From Opacimonas sp964559075 (lineage in GTDB: Bacteria > Pseudomonadota > Gammaproteobacteria > Enterobacterales > Alteromonadaceae), in NCBI GenBank assembly GCA_964559075.1, contig CAZLGJ010000001.1:47293-111292 (forward strand): a DNA stretch of 64,000 nt, written 5' to 3'. Below, one piece after another: positions 19,011 to 27,135 of this stretch. The position numbers and the translations under genes are program-made. The notes under the pieces were generated by a model. The model had not been told where the DNA came from. It saw only the letters and a list, made by a program, of their open reading frames with translations, and made no database searches. The first letter of the stretch is position 1; each line of letters begins with the position of its first letter.

Positions 19011-19589
19011 ATGAAACTATCTACATTGGCCTGTTGTGCCATCGCTGCCTTCACCCCTATGGCTTTTGCCAATACTGCCCCAGTTTGGGATTATGCCAGT
19101 ATTGGTATCGAGCGCGCCGATATCGAAGGCGACAACCTCACCGGTTTTGTCATTGAAGGCAGCAAAGCGCTGACTGACAACTTCTTTATCATGGGCGAAT
19201 ATAGCTCGGTATCTGATGACATTATGGGCGTGGATGTCGATCTCAACTGGACCCGCCTCGGCGGCGGTGTCTATTCCAGCGTTTCCAGCAACACCGATGC
19301 ATATTTGCAACTGTCATACGAAAACCTTGAGGTAGTCGGTTCTGACGGTGATTTTTCGGTATCTAGCGATCAAGACGGCTTTGGTGCCTCGGTAGGTATT
19401 CGCTCGCAGATCTCGCCTAATTTGGAACTCTACGGCAGCGTTGGCTATTTTGAATTTGATGATGAAGACGATACCGGCGTTGAATTAGGTTTCCAATACG
19501 CCACCAGCGACACTTTATCCATTGGCGCTGAATACATGACCATGGAAGATTACGACTCAGTAAATTTGACCCTGCGTCTGGCATTCTAG
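19011..19589 (+). CDS. Small outer-membrane beta-barrel protein
   Basis: A 192-residue protein with a signal peptide (MKLSTLACCAIAAFTPMAFA) followed by eight or so amphipathic strands and a C-terminal strand ending in Phe (DSVNLTLRLAF), the usual assembly signal of outer-membrane barrels. Very acidic, with no Cys after cleavage. It resembles OmpA/Ax21-like small barrels; the function is unknown. ATG 19011 follows AAGGAAA; the frame is open upstream to 18960 but without a signal peptide. Confidence 0.75.
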   Translation: MKLSTLACCAIAAFTPMAFANTAPVWDYASIGIERADIEGDNLTGFVIEGSKALTDNFFIMGEYSSVSDDIMGVDVDLNWTRLGGGVYSSVSSNTDAYLQLSYENLEVVGSDGDFSVSSDQDGFGASVGIRSQISPNLELYGSVGYFEFDDEDDTGVELGFQYATSDTLSIGAEYMTMEDYDSVNLTLRLAF

Positions 19590-19934
19590 AACTCAAGCAT
19601 GCCATGCATGCTAGCCATACATGCTATAAACACTTAGCACAAATTTAGTGAAGTGCTTGACCTAACTTGCACCATGGCGATACATCTGCGCTATGACTTT
19701 CAGTGGAGTTTGTCATAAGTCACTGAATTTATTATCAGTTTATGGTTGGCATCATCTGTGCTTTTTATTAAGCATAACAGGCCTTCCATGCAGTGAAGTC
19801 CAATGGCGATGAAGCTCAATGATTCTCGGATCGTTGGGCTTTTTTTGTGCCTGTTATTTATTTGTGTCGCATGCACTCCTGACTGGATCAAACAGCGACA
19901 ACGATGACAACATAAAAATTACTTAGGAAACACC
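19590..19934. other. Intergenic region with a leader terminator
   Basis: 345 bp without a gene. It holds small GCATGC-rich inverted repeats right after the upstream stop and the terminator described next. No other open frame looks real. Confidence 0.6.
19814..19846 (+). terminator. Rho-independent terminator upstream of porin gene
   Basis: A 10-bp stem GCTCAATGAT / ATCGTTGGGC (two G-U pairs), a 6-base loop and a run of seven T. It lies 88 bp before the porin start, so it ends the upstream transcript or attenuates the porin leader. Confidence 0.75.
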
Positions 19935-21237
19935 ATGTTCAAACTCACTACACTCGCACTGGCTATCGGCGTATCTACTGCTGCATTTACATCTTTTGCC
20001 GATCCACTCTCTACCATGCTCAAAGGTGGATCAGTCTCAGGCAATATCGACCTGCGCTACGAAAATGTCGCCCAAGATAATGCGCTAGACGATGCCAACG
20101 CCCTAACTGTTCGCACCCGTATCGCCTTCAAAACCGCGCAATATCAAGGCTGGTCTGCCTTAGTCGAGATGGAAGATAACCGCATTGTGCTCGGCCAGGG
20201 GGATTATTCGGTGCCGCCAACGGGCTATCAAACGGGCGAATACTCAGTCATTGCCGATCCCGAACATACCGAGCTTGACCAAGCCTTTGTGCAATACTCA
20301 GGCTCTGGCGTGACCTTTAAACTGGGCCGCCAGGTCATTGTGCATGACGGCCAGCGTCACATAGGTCATGTAGGCTGGCGTCACGATCGCCAAACCTTTG
20401 ATGGGGTCAGCGTAGTCTATCAAGCCGAATCAGGCCTCAAAGCCCAATATCAGTTCATTGACCAGCGCAATCGGATTTTTGCGGAAGCAGCTGATATAGA
20501 TAGTGAAGATCACTTAGTGCACATTACCTACCCGACGGCGTTTGGTAATATCAGCGCCTATCGCTACATGCTAAAAACGAACAATGTCATAACCAATGGG
20601 TTGGACACCACCGGGATCAGACTCGCTGGCAAGCAAGCCCAAGGTGACAACACCATTTTATATCAGGTGGAATTCGCCCAACAAAAAAACACCAGCGGCG
20701 AGTCCACCGTTGATAGCAATTATGCGTTAGTGGAGCTCGGCTATCAGTTCAGCGGGATCACCGCCAAACTCGGCTATGAAATGCTTGGCTCAGATGAGGG
20801 TGAGGGCGCCTTTGCCACACCACTTGCGACCTTGCACAAATTTAACGGCTGGAGTGATCAGTTCCTTGGCACACCAGCACAGGGCTTGGTAGATACCTAT
20901 GCGGTGCTTGCTGGCAAGGGTTTGGGCGGTAATTGGCTGATAAAATACCACGATTTTAGTGCTGATAAAGCCCTTAGCGTCGATACGGCCTCTAGCACAG
21001 TGGATGATCTCGGCACCGAACTCAACCTGCAATACGTCACCAAAGTCACAGACACCACCAAAGTCGGCTTCAAATATGCCAACTATGAGGCCGGTGACAT
21101 CAAAGTCGATACCGATAAAACCGCGCCGATTCGCGTTACCTATAAAGCCGTGAAGAGCGGGCAATATAAGTTCACCTTGGTGAGCAAAGACGACAAGGGC
21201 AAAAAGGTCTTGGCCCATACCGTCACTTGGATTGCGG
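19935..21237 (+). CDS. Alginate-export-type outer-membrane porin, cut by assembly gap
   Basis: At least 434 residues. A signal peptide (MFKLTTLALAIGVSTAAFTSFA) is followed by porin strands (SGNIDLRYENV, ALTVRTRIAFKTAQYQGWSALVEMED, FVQYSGSGVTFKLGRQVIVHDGQRHIG), matching the alginate-export/OprD-like barrel families. Nitrate, sugar or aromatic substrates are equally possible. After KVDTDK, where a final strand ending in Phe is expected, the sequence changes to TAPIRVTYKAVKSGQYKFTLVSKDD and then hits the N gap. The C terminus is therefore uncertain and may be a joined foreign segment. Confidence 0.7.
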
Positions 21238-21247
21238 NNNNNNNNNN
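21238..21247. other. Assembly gap (10 N)
   Basis: Ten Ns at the 3' end of the porin gene; true length unknown. Confidence 0.99.
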
Positions 21248-21283
21248 AAATTCACCTGACACTATCATATGATTAATAAAGTA

Positions 21284-21301
21284 TTTATCACCTGAGATAA
21301 A
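21284..21301. promoter_or_regulatory. Candidate operator of the Xre/RES module
   Basis: Inverted repeat TTTATC-N6-GATAAA directly before the antitoxin start, consistent with autoregulation by the Xre-type antitoxin. Inferred from position and symmetry. Confidence 0.4.
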
Positions 21302-21304
21302 AGT

Positions 21305-21742
21305 ATGTTAGCGGTGAACCACAACACGCACCCCAATCACGCCATTTGGGAGCAAATTGGTATCCCCTCTCGCGGCAAAGCACTTCACGCCGCGATTAAT
21401 AAGGGGTTACCTTACGATGTATTTGTGCACATGGCCCAGCTTACCGGCATAGAAAAAAAAGAACTGGCCATGTGTCTATCTATTGCTCCTGCAACGCTAC
21501 ATAGACGCGCCAAGGCAGGCCAGTTTTCAGCTGATGAAAGCGATAAGTTGTATCGCTTTACCGATGTACTGGTCGCTGCCGTTGATTTGTTTGAGGGAGA
21601 TCACAACCAAGCCGTGAAGTGGTTATCCTCCCATGTCAAAGGGCTCGGCGACAATCGGCCACTAGACATGATTGCCACCAGTGCAGGATGCGATGCAATA
21701 ACCGATATGATTGGCCGTCTTGAACACGGTGTATTTGCTTGA
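21305..21742 (+). CDS. Xre/MbcA/ParS-type antitoxin
   Basis: A 145-residue protein with an N-terminal helical HTH region (GLPYDVFVHMAQLTGIEKKELAMCLSIAPATLHRRAKAGQFSADESDKL) and a C-terminal toxin-binding region (FEGDHNQAVKWLSSHVKGLGDNRPLDMIATSAGCDAITDMIGRLEHGVFA). The sequence around NRPLDMIAT is the DUF2384 signature. Antitoxins of this family neutralise the RES-domain NAD-degrading toxins encoded next door. The toxin start overlaps its stop. Confidence 0.9.
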   Translation: MLAVNHNTHPNHAIWEQIGIPSRGKALHAAINKGLPYDVFVHMAQLTGIEKKELAMCLSIAPATLHRRAKAGQFSADESDKLYRFTDVLVAAVDLFEGDHNQAVKWLSSHVKGLGDNRPLDMIATSAGCDAITDMIGRLEHGVFA

Positions 21743-22203
21743 ATAATCCCATCAAGCTATATCGTATCGTCAAAACCAAATGGCAATCACACGCGCTTGA
21801 TGGTGAAGGAGCTCGACTCTTTGGTGGACGATGGAACTCAAAAGGGAAAGCTTGCGTGTACTGCGCATCCTCGGAATCACTTGCTCAACTTGAAATGCTC
21901 GTTCATATACAGTCGTCAGCATTGTTGTGCAGTTATTCGATTTTTGAACTGCACATCAATCCGGCACAAGTATCAGAATTAGCAAGGTTACCTTCAAATT
22001 GGCAAGCTGAGCCAGCGCCACCAGAAACGGCCATACTCGGCGACCAATGGTTAGCAGAAAAAAGCACGGTCGCACTCAAGGTACCAAGCGTTATTGTACC
22101 TCGTGAACCAAACTATCTGCTGAATCCGCTTCACGCTGACTTTCATGCGATAGTAGAGAATGCCACATCACAACCAATTAACTTTGATGAACGATTAAAG
22201 TAG
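21739..22203 (+). CDS. RES-domain NAD+-degrading toxin
   Basis: A 154-residue protein with LYRIVKTKW, ARLFGGRWNSKGKACVYCASSESLAQLEML and the closing INFDERL of the RES family, which takes its name from conserved Arg, Glu and Ser. RES toxins phosphorolyse or hydrolyse NAD+. The start is TTG at 21739, overlapping the antitoxin TGA; no ATG fits in the conserved region. It is a complete length for the family. Confidence 0.9.
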   Translation: MNNPIKLYRIVKTKWQSHALDGEGARLFGGRWNSKGKACVYCASSESLAQLEMLVHIQSSALLCSYSIFELHINPAQVSELARLPSNWQAEPAPPETAILGDQWLAEKSTVALKVPSVIVPREPNYLLNPLHADFHAIVENATSQPINFDERLK

Positions 22204-22212
22204 TTAAAATCA

Positions 22213-22260
22213 AAAAACAAAAAAATCGCTAGCGGTTTATCTTACAACCGACTAGCGATT
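22213..22260 (-). terminator. Terminator for the minus-strand gene at 22284
   Basis: A nine-base stem AATCGCTAG / CTAGCGATT with inner CGGTT/AACCG pairs (22224-22260). On the minus strand it is followed by a T-rich run (A-rich on plus at 22212-22225). Confidence 0.8.
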
Positions 22261-22283
22261 CAGTCCTAGGGGATAGGATTTGG

Positions 22284-23120
22284 TTACAGCTGGCGACGGC
22301 GACGCTGTACCATCAAGCCGAGGCCCAGTGCAGAGAATAATAAAGCTGATACCGGCGCATTGACGTGTTTCACGATGCGCATCGCATAATCTTCCACTTC
22401 GCCCTGGTGATAATAACCTGTCGCTAAGAAGTCACCCGCCGTATTGAATGAGAAGTCACATGCCACACGTGCACGCATCCACACCTCACCCAAAAAGGCA
22501 TTCACTGGCACCTGAATCACCGAGCTAAAGAAGCTAGCAAATTCCTGCGAGCTGTTTTTGGTACCCAAGGCATTGTTATTGCCGGTACCTGTGGTATCAA
22601 GGGTGCCGTCGCTGGTTTGGTTTTTTACCCACTGGCCATTCATCTGAACATCTGATTCGTTAAATGATCCTGTACCAAACCAATCCAACCACAGCTTATA
22701 TTCATCGTAGTTATGGCCGCCTTTTTGTGAACGGTTCACATCCATCTGAAATTTTACGAACTGACCTTGTACCAAGTCATCCGTGGTGCCATAGGGACCA
22801 AAGTTCACACCATCAGTGGAAGTCGCCCATTTTACACCGTCATCTCCTGCGTCTACCGCATTAGGTGATGATTCTGAGGTCCAGCCTGGATTGTCAAAAT
22901 CATTCTCGGGCACGGCAGCGCCATTGAGTGGTGGATCAAGTTTGCCCAGCTGCTGCCATTTATTGGTATCGTGACACGCCACGCCGTAGCTAGCAGGTGC
23001 GTCACTATAATCGCCCGTGCCGCCAGTACAGCTTTTGATAGAGCCTGCTTGGCTCGGTGCAACGAGCATGAAGGATGCGCCTAAAACAGCCGCGAGTTGC
23101 AATAAACGAGTGGTTTTCAT
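22284..23120 (-). CDS. Secreted GEVED-type protein with PEP-CTERM-like tail
   Basis: A 278-residue protein. A signal peptide (MKTTRLLQLAAVLGASFMLVAPSQA) is followed by GDYSDAPASYG and the end motif GEVEDYAMRI, which are the hallmarks of GEVED domains. The C terminus is VNAPVSALLFSALGLGLM then RRRR: a short motif, a hydrophobic helix and a basic end, the three-part layout of exosortase (PEP-CTERM) sorting signals with a variant motif. It is probably surface- or EPS-associated. The start at 23120 is chosen for its AAGGAAGG RBS; the frame is open 21 codons further upstream. A sigma-54 promoter lies 64 bp upstream. No exosortase gene is in this window. Confidence 0.75.
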   Translation of the reverse strand: MKTTRLLQLAAVLGASFMLVAPSQAGSIKSCTGGTGDYSDAPASYGVACHDTNKWQQLGKLDPPLNGAAVPENDFDNPGWTSESSPNAVDAGDDGVKWATSTDGVNFGPYGTTDDLVQGQFVKFQMDVNRSQKGGHNYDEYKLWLDWFGTGSFNESDVQMNGQWVKNQTSDGTLDTTGTGNNNALGTKNSSQEFASFFSSVIQVPVNAFLGEVWMRARVACDFSFNTAGDFLATGYYHQGEVEDYAMRIVKHVNAPVSALLFSALGLGLMVQRRRRQL

Positions 23121-23183
23121 CGAAAGCCTTCCTTGTATAGATGTGCGTAAAACGCATGATTGTTTGTTGTGTATTGTTAACAA

Positions 23184-23199
23184 AGCAATTACTAAGCCA
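23184..23199 (-). promoter_or_regulatory. Sigma-54 promoter of the GEVED/PEP-CTERM-like gene
   Basis: The minus strand reads TGGCTTAGTAATTGCT: GG and GC separated by exactly 10 bases, close to the consensus TGGCACG-N4-TTGCW. It is 64 bp upstream of the ATG, nearly the same distance as at the other PEP-CTERM-like gene (31909). Confidence 0.65.
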
Positions 23200-23261
23200 G
23201 ATATAAAAACTATTAAATTTCAGCAACTTATTGTCACCCAGAATGTTTGCAGGTGGGGGAT

Positions 23262-23278
23262 TGTAAAAAAAGGAGACA
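23262..23278. promoter_or_regulatory. 17-bp box shared with the lasso promoter region (copy 1)
   Basis: TGTAAAAAAAGGAGACA lies 62 bp beyond the -24 element of the sigma-54 promoter. It matches the copy at 32010-32026 at 13 of 17 positions. It resembles the upstream box reported for PEP-CTERM genes under PrsK/PrsR-RpoN control; the match to that box is from memory and only approximate. Confidence 0.45.
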
Positions 23279-23417
23279 TCGCCAAAAGTCGTAATTATTT
23301 GTAAGCATTGAAGAAATAGTCGCCTGTGGATGAAATTTACGACAATTGCGACTTTTATTATTTTTAACACTAGATAATTATTAGTGATTAATAAAAAACG
23401 ACAAAAAAAGGATTTAC

Positions 23418-25010
23418 ATGCACTCAATTAAACATATTTTTTGCTTATTACTCGGATGTATATTTATTTCGAGTTTGACAGCGTGCTCACAAACGATTGG
23501 CGAAGTCAGCGTAATGAAGTACATGCCGCCAGAAACGAGCCCTTTAGATGGAAAAGAATACGCAGGGATCCAGACACCTTTAATTAATGCGTCTGATCTA
23601 AGTAGCCGAGAGCAAGATGGTTTAATCTTTAGAAACCGCAGTGAGTCCCAAAAACGTGAAGATGAAATATTTTCTATTTATCTCACTGATGCCTACATCA
23701 AATACATGCAAGATATGTTCGGTCTCAACGAGCTGCTATTTCTTTTTGAGTTCACCGAAGTAGTAGAAGGCACGGAAACAGACACTGTCACTAAAATATT
23801 GGGCCCTTACGAAAGTGTGGCTGATGCCACGTTTGCGCCGCTAAAAAACAAACTTATTTATGGCCCCAAACTAATGAAGAGTGATGTGGTTAGCATGAAG
23901 TTGACCGTGTTAGAGTTTGATGGTGAAGAAAACGAAGAAAACACCTCTATTTTAGATTTTATTCAAAATGCCACTCAAACTTTCAAACTCGCCAACCCAG
24001 TTACCGCTAGCCAATTGCAATTAACCACTGAACTATCGAAAACCTTGTTGCAAACCAACACCGATGAAGTGGTGATGACCATTGATATTGATTTTGTTGC
24101 AGGCAATGAGAAGTACGACAAACAAGATAACAAGGCGCAAGTCATTCCCCTCCAGGCCGGTCAAATGTTATTCGTAAAGCGTGAAGCATGTCGCTTATTC
24201 GTGTGCTTCGACTACATGCGCACCAAAAACGGCACCTCAGACAATTTTTTTGGTGCATTTGCTGATCTGCTCTTTTTTCCAATCGTGGCGGGAAATCGCA
24301 CATTTTTTGATTCACCGGATTCAGCATCCCTTTCACCATTTGATTTTGACGAGTTCAATGATGCACTTGGCGGACGCGAAACCGTTACGGTAAGCAATGC
24401 TAATCATCCTAAAAGACAAACTGTGACTCGTGTGTCAACACAACCTGCCGTCAAACTTAGTGAATTTAGAGAAAAATCGTGGTTGCTTTTTAATATTGTA
24501 AAAGGTGGTGATGACTCGCTATGGGATAAGCGCAAAATCATTCAGGAGGCAGAACAATCGATTATAGATCTCCTCAATCGAAAAACTGACCTATCAGACG
24601 TTGATACTGAAGCACTGGATGAACGCTTCGGTAATCTCATAAATAGCATTAAAGAAGAGCAACTCTTTCTTAAAATGGGCGGTCTAACTATTTACCCTGA
24701 ATCAACCAAAGATGGCAAACATACAATTACGTTAGATGCCAACAATGCCGACTTTTGTCTGTCACAAGAACAGAGCTATCAATACTCGTCTATACAGGTT
24801 TTACCCAATAGTTATGAGCTTGTCGCACTAGATAATGCGGTAAACACACCTATTAAGCGAACGGGACTTGAATGTTTTGATTTACGTAACAGCGATAAAT
24901 CTCAAATCACCGGAAATGATATTGATATGAATTTGGTTGTGAGCTTTGCAAGAGAAGATCTCAGCGTGGATACAGTCCACATTCCACTCATAATTAATCC
25001 AAATGAATAG
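23418..25010 (+). CDS. Lipoprotein of unknown function
   Basis: A 530-residue protein with a lipoprotein signal: hydrophobic segment then LTAC lipobox (Cys 23). I do not recognise the family. The sequence is acidic and rich in beta-type segments, with two Cys pairs that could form disulfides (REACRLFVCFDYMRTK; and DFCLSQEQ with LECFDLR). It is followed by a second lipoprotein gene starting at its end, so the two are co-transcribed and may act together in the envelope. An AAAAGGA RBS precedes the ATG. Confidence 0.7.
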   Translation: MHSIKHIFCLLLGCIFISSLTACSQTIGEVSVMKYMPPETSPLDGKEYAGIQTPLINASDLSSREQDGLIFRNRSESQKREDEIFSIYLTDAYIKYMQDMFGLNELLFLFEFTEVVEGTETDTVTKILGPYESVADATFAPLKNKLIYGPKLMKSDVVSMKLTVLEFDGEENEENTSILDFIQNATQTFKLANPVTASQLQLTTELSKTLLQTNTDEVVMTIDIDFVAGNEKYDKQDNKAQVIPLQAGQMLFVKREACRLFVCFDYMRTKNGTSDNFFGAFADLLFFPIVAGNRTFFDSPDSASLSPFDFDEFNDALGGRETVTVSNANHPKRQTVTRVSTQPAVKLSEFREKSWLLFNIVKGGDDSLWDKRKIIQEAEQSIIDLLNRKTDLSDVDTEALDERFGNLINSIKEEQLFLKMGGLTIYPESTKDGKHTITLDANNADFCLSQEQSYQYSSIQVLPNSYELVALDNAVNTPIKRTGLECFDLRNSDKSQITGNDIDMNLVVSFAREDLSVDTVHIPLIINPNE

Positions 25011-25017
25011 GTGCCAC

Positions 25018-26274
25018 ATGTCAGTATTACAAAAGCTTCTGCTAGTAAGCACTCTCATCATGCTTTCTGGTTGTGCGTCAAGAATCAATTTTCCCGACCC
25101 TGAATATTGGAAAATAGAAGATCAGCCTAACATTGTCAGAGCTGCGTTTGACATGGATGGTCATATATATCCACGAGATTCGGATACTGTCAAAAATGTC
25201 AGGTGGAACGTTAAAGGAGCTAATGTTGCTACGTCGAATTTTGGCCTTTCTCGAGTTTATCGATTGCACAGACAAAACGGCGAACACTATCCATTTAATG
25301 AAGCATTTATTGGACAGTTGTATCAAGAGGTTGCAGATAAGATTTCTCAAAAAATAACTGAACATAATGCTACACAACTCATTGTGGTCAGCCATGGATT
25401 TAAAACCTCATATAATGATGCTATTACCCAGGTCTATCCTGCCTTTTATCAACAATTTTCTGCTGATACATTGCAGAAGTCTGTCATTTTAGAACTCAGT
25501 TGGGATGGGAGGTATCTTTCATCTTGGGCTTCAGCTCTTTCATTATACAAAGTGTGGCCAGTGTCGTTAACCTATTCAAACTTAGCGGGACAAATTGGGT
25601 TACGCAACATACTCAACCGAATCGACAATAAAGGGAATATTGACCTTGTGTTGTTAAGCCATAGCAGGGGGGCCGGTGTGGTGTTATCTTCATTGATGGA
25701 GCCGGAATGGGATAAAACGGATGATTTATGTGTCCCGCAAATGCTGTATTCCTATAATGATGACGACAACCTTGAGTATAAGGCACCTGCCCTCTATGAA
25801 GACCAACTCTGTGCGTCTTACTTTGTTAAAGAAAATACCCAACCATTGAGTAGCAGCTATCGTTACAAGCTACACTTCAAACCTCAGATTCATCAATACA
25901 AATCTGTAAACGTTGGCTTAATTGCCCCTGCGGTAGGTAACGGACATTTTAACAGTGCTCTGTATGAGTTTTTTCAAGACTCAAAACTTAAACTTGTCTA
26001 TTCCCAACAACCTGATGATTTCGCGTTAAATAAAGTTGTGATTTCAGGTGAGCGTTTTGGACCCAGTGATTTTGGTGTAGATGATATGGCTTACCAATCC
26101 ATATTGTCTCAACCATCAATTCAAGCATGTGCCATCGATTTCACAACAGGCAAAAAACACAGTGTAGATGATTACTTTGAAGATCAAGAGGCTACTTCTG
26201 TATTTTTCCAAACCTTAGGCCTACAGACACCGGATACTCCGTTGAGTGAATTGGAGGATAAGTATTGCTTGTAA
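25018..26274 (+). CDS. Lipoprotein with alpha/beta-hydrolase features
   Basis: A 418-residue protein with a lipobox (LIMLSGCAS) and alpha/beta-hydrolase signs: an oxyanion-type segment LIVVSHGFKTSYND and a nucleophile elbow LLSHSRGAGVV (S-x-S-R-G, near residues 216-222). It could be an envelope esterase or lipase-like enzyme; the Asp and His of a triad cannot be placed with confidence. ATG 25018 has AGGTG just upstream; an in-frame ATG at 25003 overlaps the previous gene. Its partner is the unknown lipoprotein before it. Confidence 0.65.
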   Translation: MSVLQKLLLVSTLIMLSGCASRINFPDPEYWKIEDQPNIVRAAFDMDGHIYPRDSDTVKNVRWNVKGANVATSNFGLSRVYRLHRQNGEHYPFNEAFIGQLYQEVADKISQKITEHNATQLIVVSHGFKTSYNDAITQVYPAFYQQFSADTLQKSVILELSWDGRYLSSWASALSLYKVWPVSLTYSNLAGQIGLRNILNRIDNKGNIDLVLLSHSRGAGVVLSSLMEPEWDKTDDLCVPQMLYSYNDDDNLEYKAPALYEDQLCASYFVKENTQPLSSSYRYKLHFKPQIHQYKSVNVGLIAPAVGNGHFNSALYEFFQDSKLKLVYSQQPDDFALNKVVISGERFGPSDFGVDDMAYQSILSQPSIQACAIDFTTGKKHSVDDYFEDQEATSVFFQTLGLQTPDTPLSELEDKYCL

Positions 26275-26293
26275 ATACTTATCCTAGTTTCTC

Positions 26294-26941
26294 TCAATTA
26301 ATACGCTGGGCATCAGCCTTTTTTGATTCTTCACTCGAGCCAATAACGATGCCCACTAACCACTGCCCCAACGACAGCAGCGCCATACCGATATGAACTA
26401 GGGTTGGGATAAAGGCAGACGCGCCCATCAAAAAGCCAAAATACATGTTCTTAAGGTTGCCGGCGCTAAATGGGTCGGCAAACATTTGGTCAACGCGACT
26501 TTCATACAAAGCCGTGCGCTGATTGAAGGTTTCGGGATTTTCCAGTACTAAGTTTACGACCCAGCCTGATGCGATAAAGGCAAACAGCACCCAAAAGGTC
26601 GCAATAATCGCGATCACAAAATCGATACTGAGATAACCCAAATACACCGTCAGATGTTTGGTTTTGATGGCTCGGCGGATCATCCAAATCGTGATGAACA
26701 GCGATAAGGTGTCAAACAACGCGCCCATCATCCCCACTGGGATACTCATGAGTTGGTATTCCACAGCTTTGTCGCCACTGAGGTATTGCGGATACGCTGT
26801 AGACAGCGCGAGCCAAAAGCAAGCAAAGTTTAACAAAAAGAACAGTAAAAACAGCTTAGTCACAAACCAAGGAGAGGCGCGCTGCGCATCTTCATACCAC
26901 GTCAAAAAGCTTAGTAGGTGAGCCTTCCATAGCGCAATCAT
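26294..26941 (-). CDS. Integral membrane protein of unknown function
   Basis: A 215-residue protein with four to five hydrophobic helices (FVTKLFLLFFLLNFACFWLAL; IPVGMMGALFDTLSLFITIWMI; FVIAIIATFWVLFAFIASGWVV; a C-terminal helix near LVHIGMALLSLGQWLVGIVIG). I do not recognise a family and see no catalytic motif. AAGGAAAATT precedes the ATG. It stands alone between the lipoprotein pair (convergent) and the ATPase gene (divergent). Confidence 0.6.
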   Translation of the reverse strand: MIALWKAHLLSFLTWYEDAQRASPWFVTKLFLLFFLLNFACFWLALSTAYPQYLSGDKAVEYQLMSIPVGMMGALFDTLSLFITIWMIRRAIKTKHLTVYLGYLSIDFVIAIIATFWVLFAFIASGWVVNLVLENPETFNQRTALYESRVDQMFADPFSAGNLKNMYFGFLMGASAFIPTLVHIGMALLSLGQWLVGIVIGSSEESKKADAQRIN

Positions 26942-27037
26942 AATTTTCCTTGAGAGAACTTAAGTGAATAACTTGTTTGCATTAACTGTAGACCAATTTG
27001 CTAGATGTTGAAGTTGATTTCTTGAGCAACATCACTG

Positions 27038-27129
27038 ACTAGCCAAAAATCAACACCTTAACTAGCCAATTTTAAACCATTTGACTAGCCAATATTATCA
27101 TCCTAGACTAGCCAATATTAAATTAGGAT
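27038..27129 (+). repeat. Four 23-bp direct repeats before the ATPase gene
   Basis: The core ACTAGCCAA occurs at 27038, 27061, 27084 and 27107, exactly 23 bp apart each time, with AT-rich spacers (ATATTA in the last two). The array ends 6 bp before the ATPase ATG and covers its presumed promoter. Such phased direct repeats usually bind a repressor or initiator on one DNA face. Confidence 0.85.
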
Positions 27130-27135
27130 TTCACC

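Noticed and set aside
27038..27129. CRISPR array
   Set aside because: Units are only 23 bp with a 9-bp conserved core and no unique spacers of usual size; no cas genes nearby.
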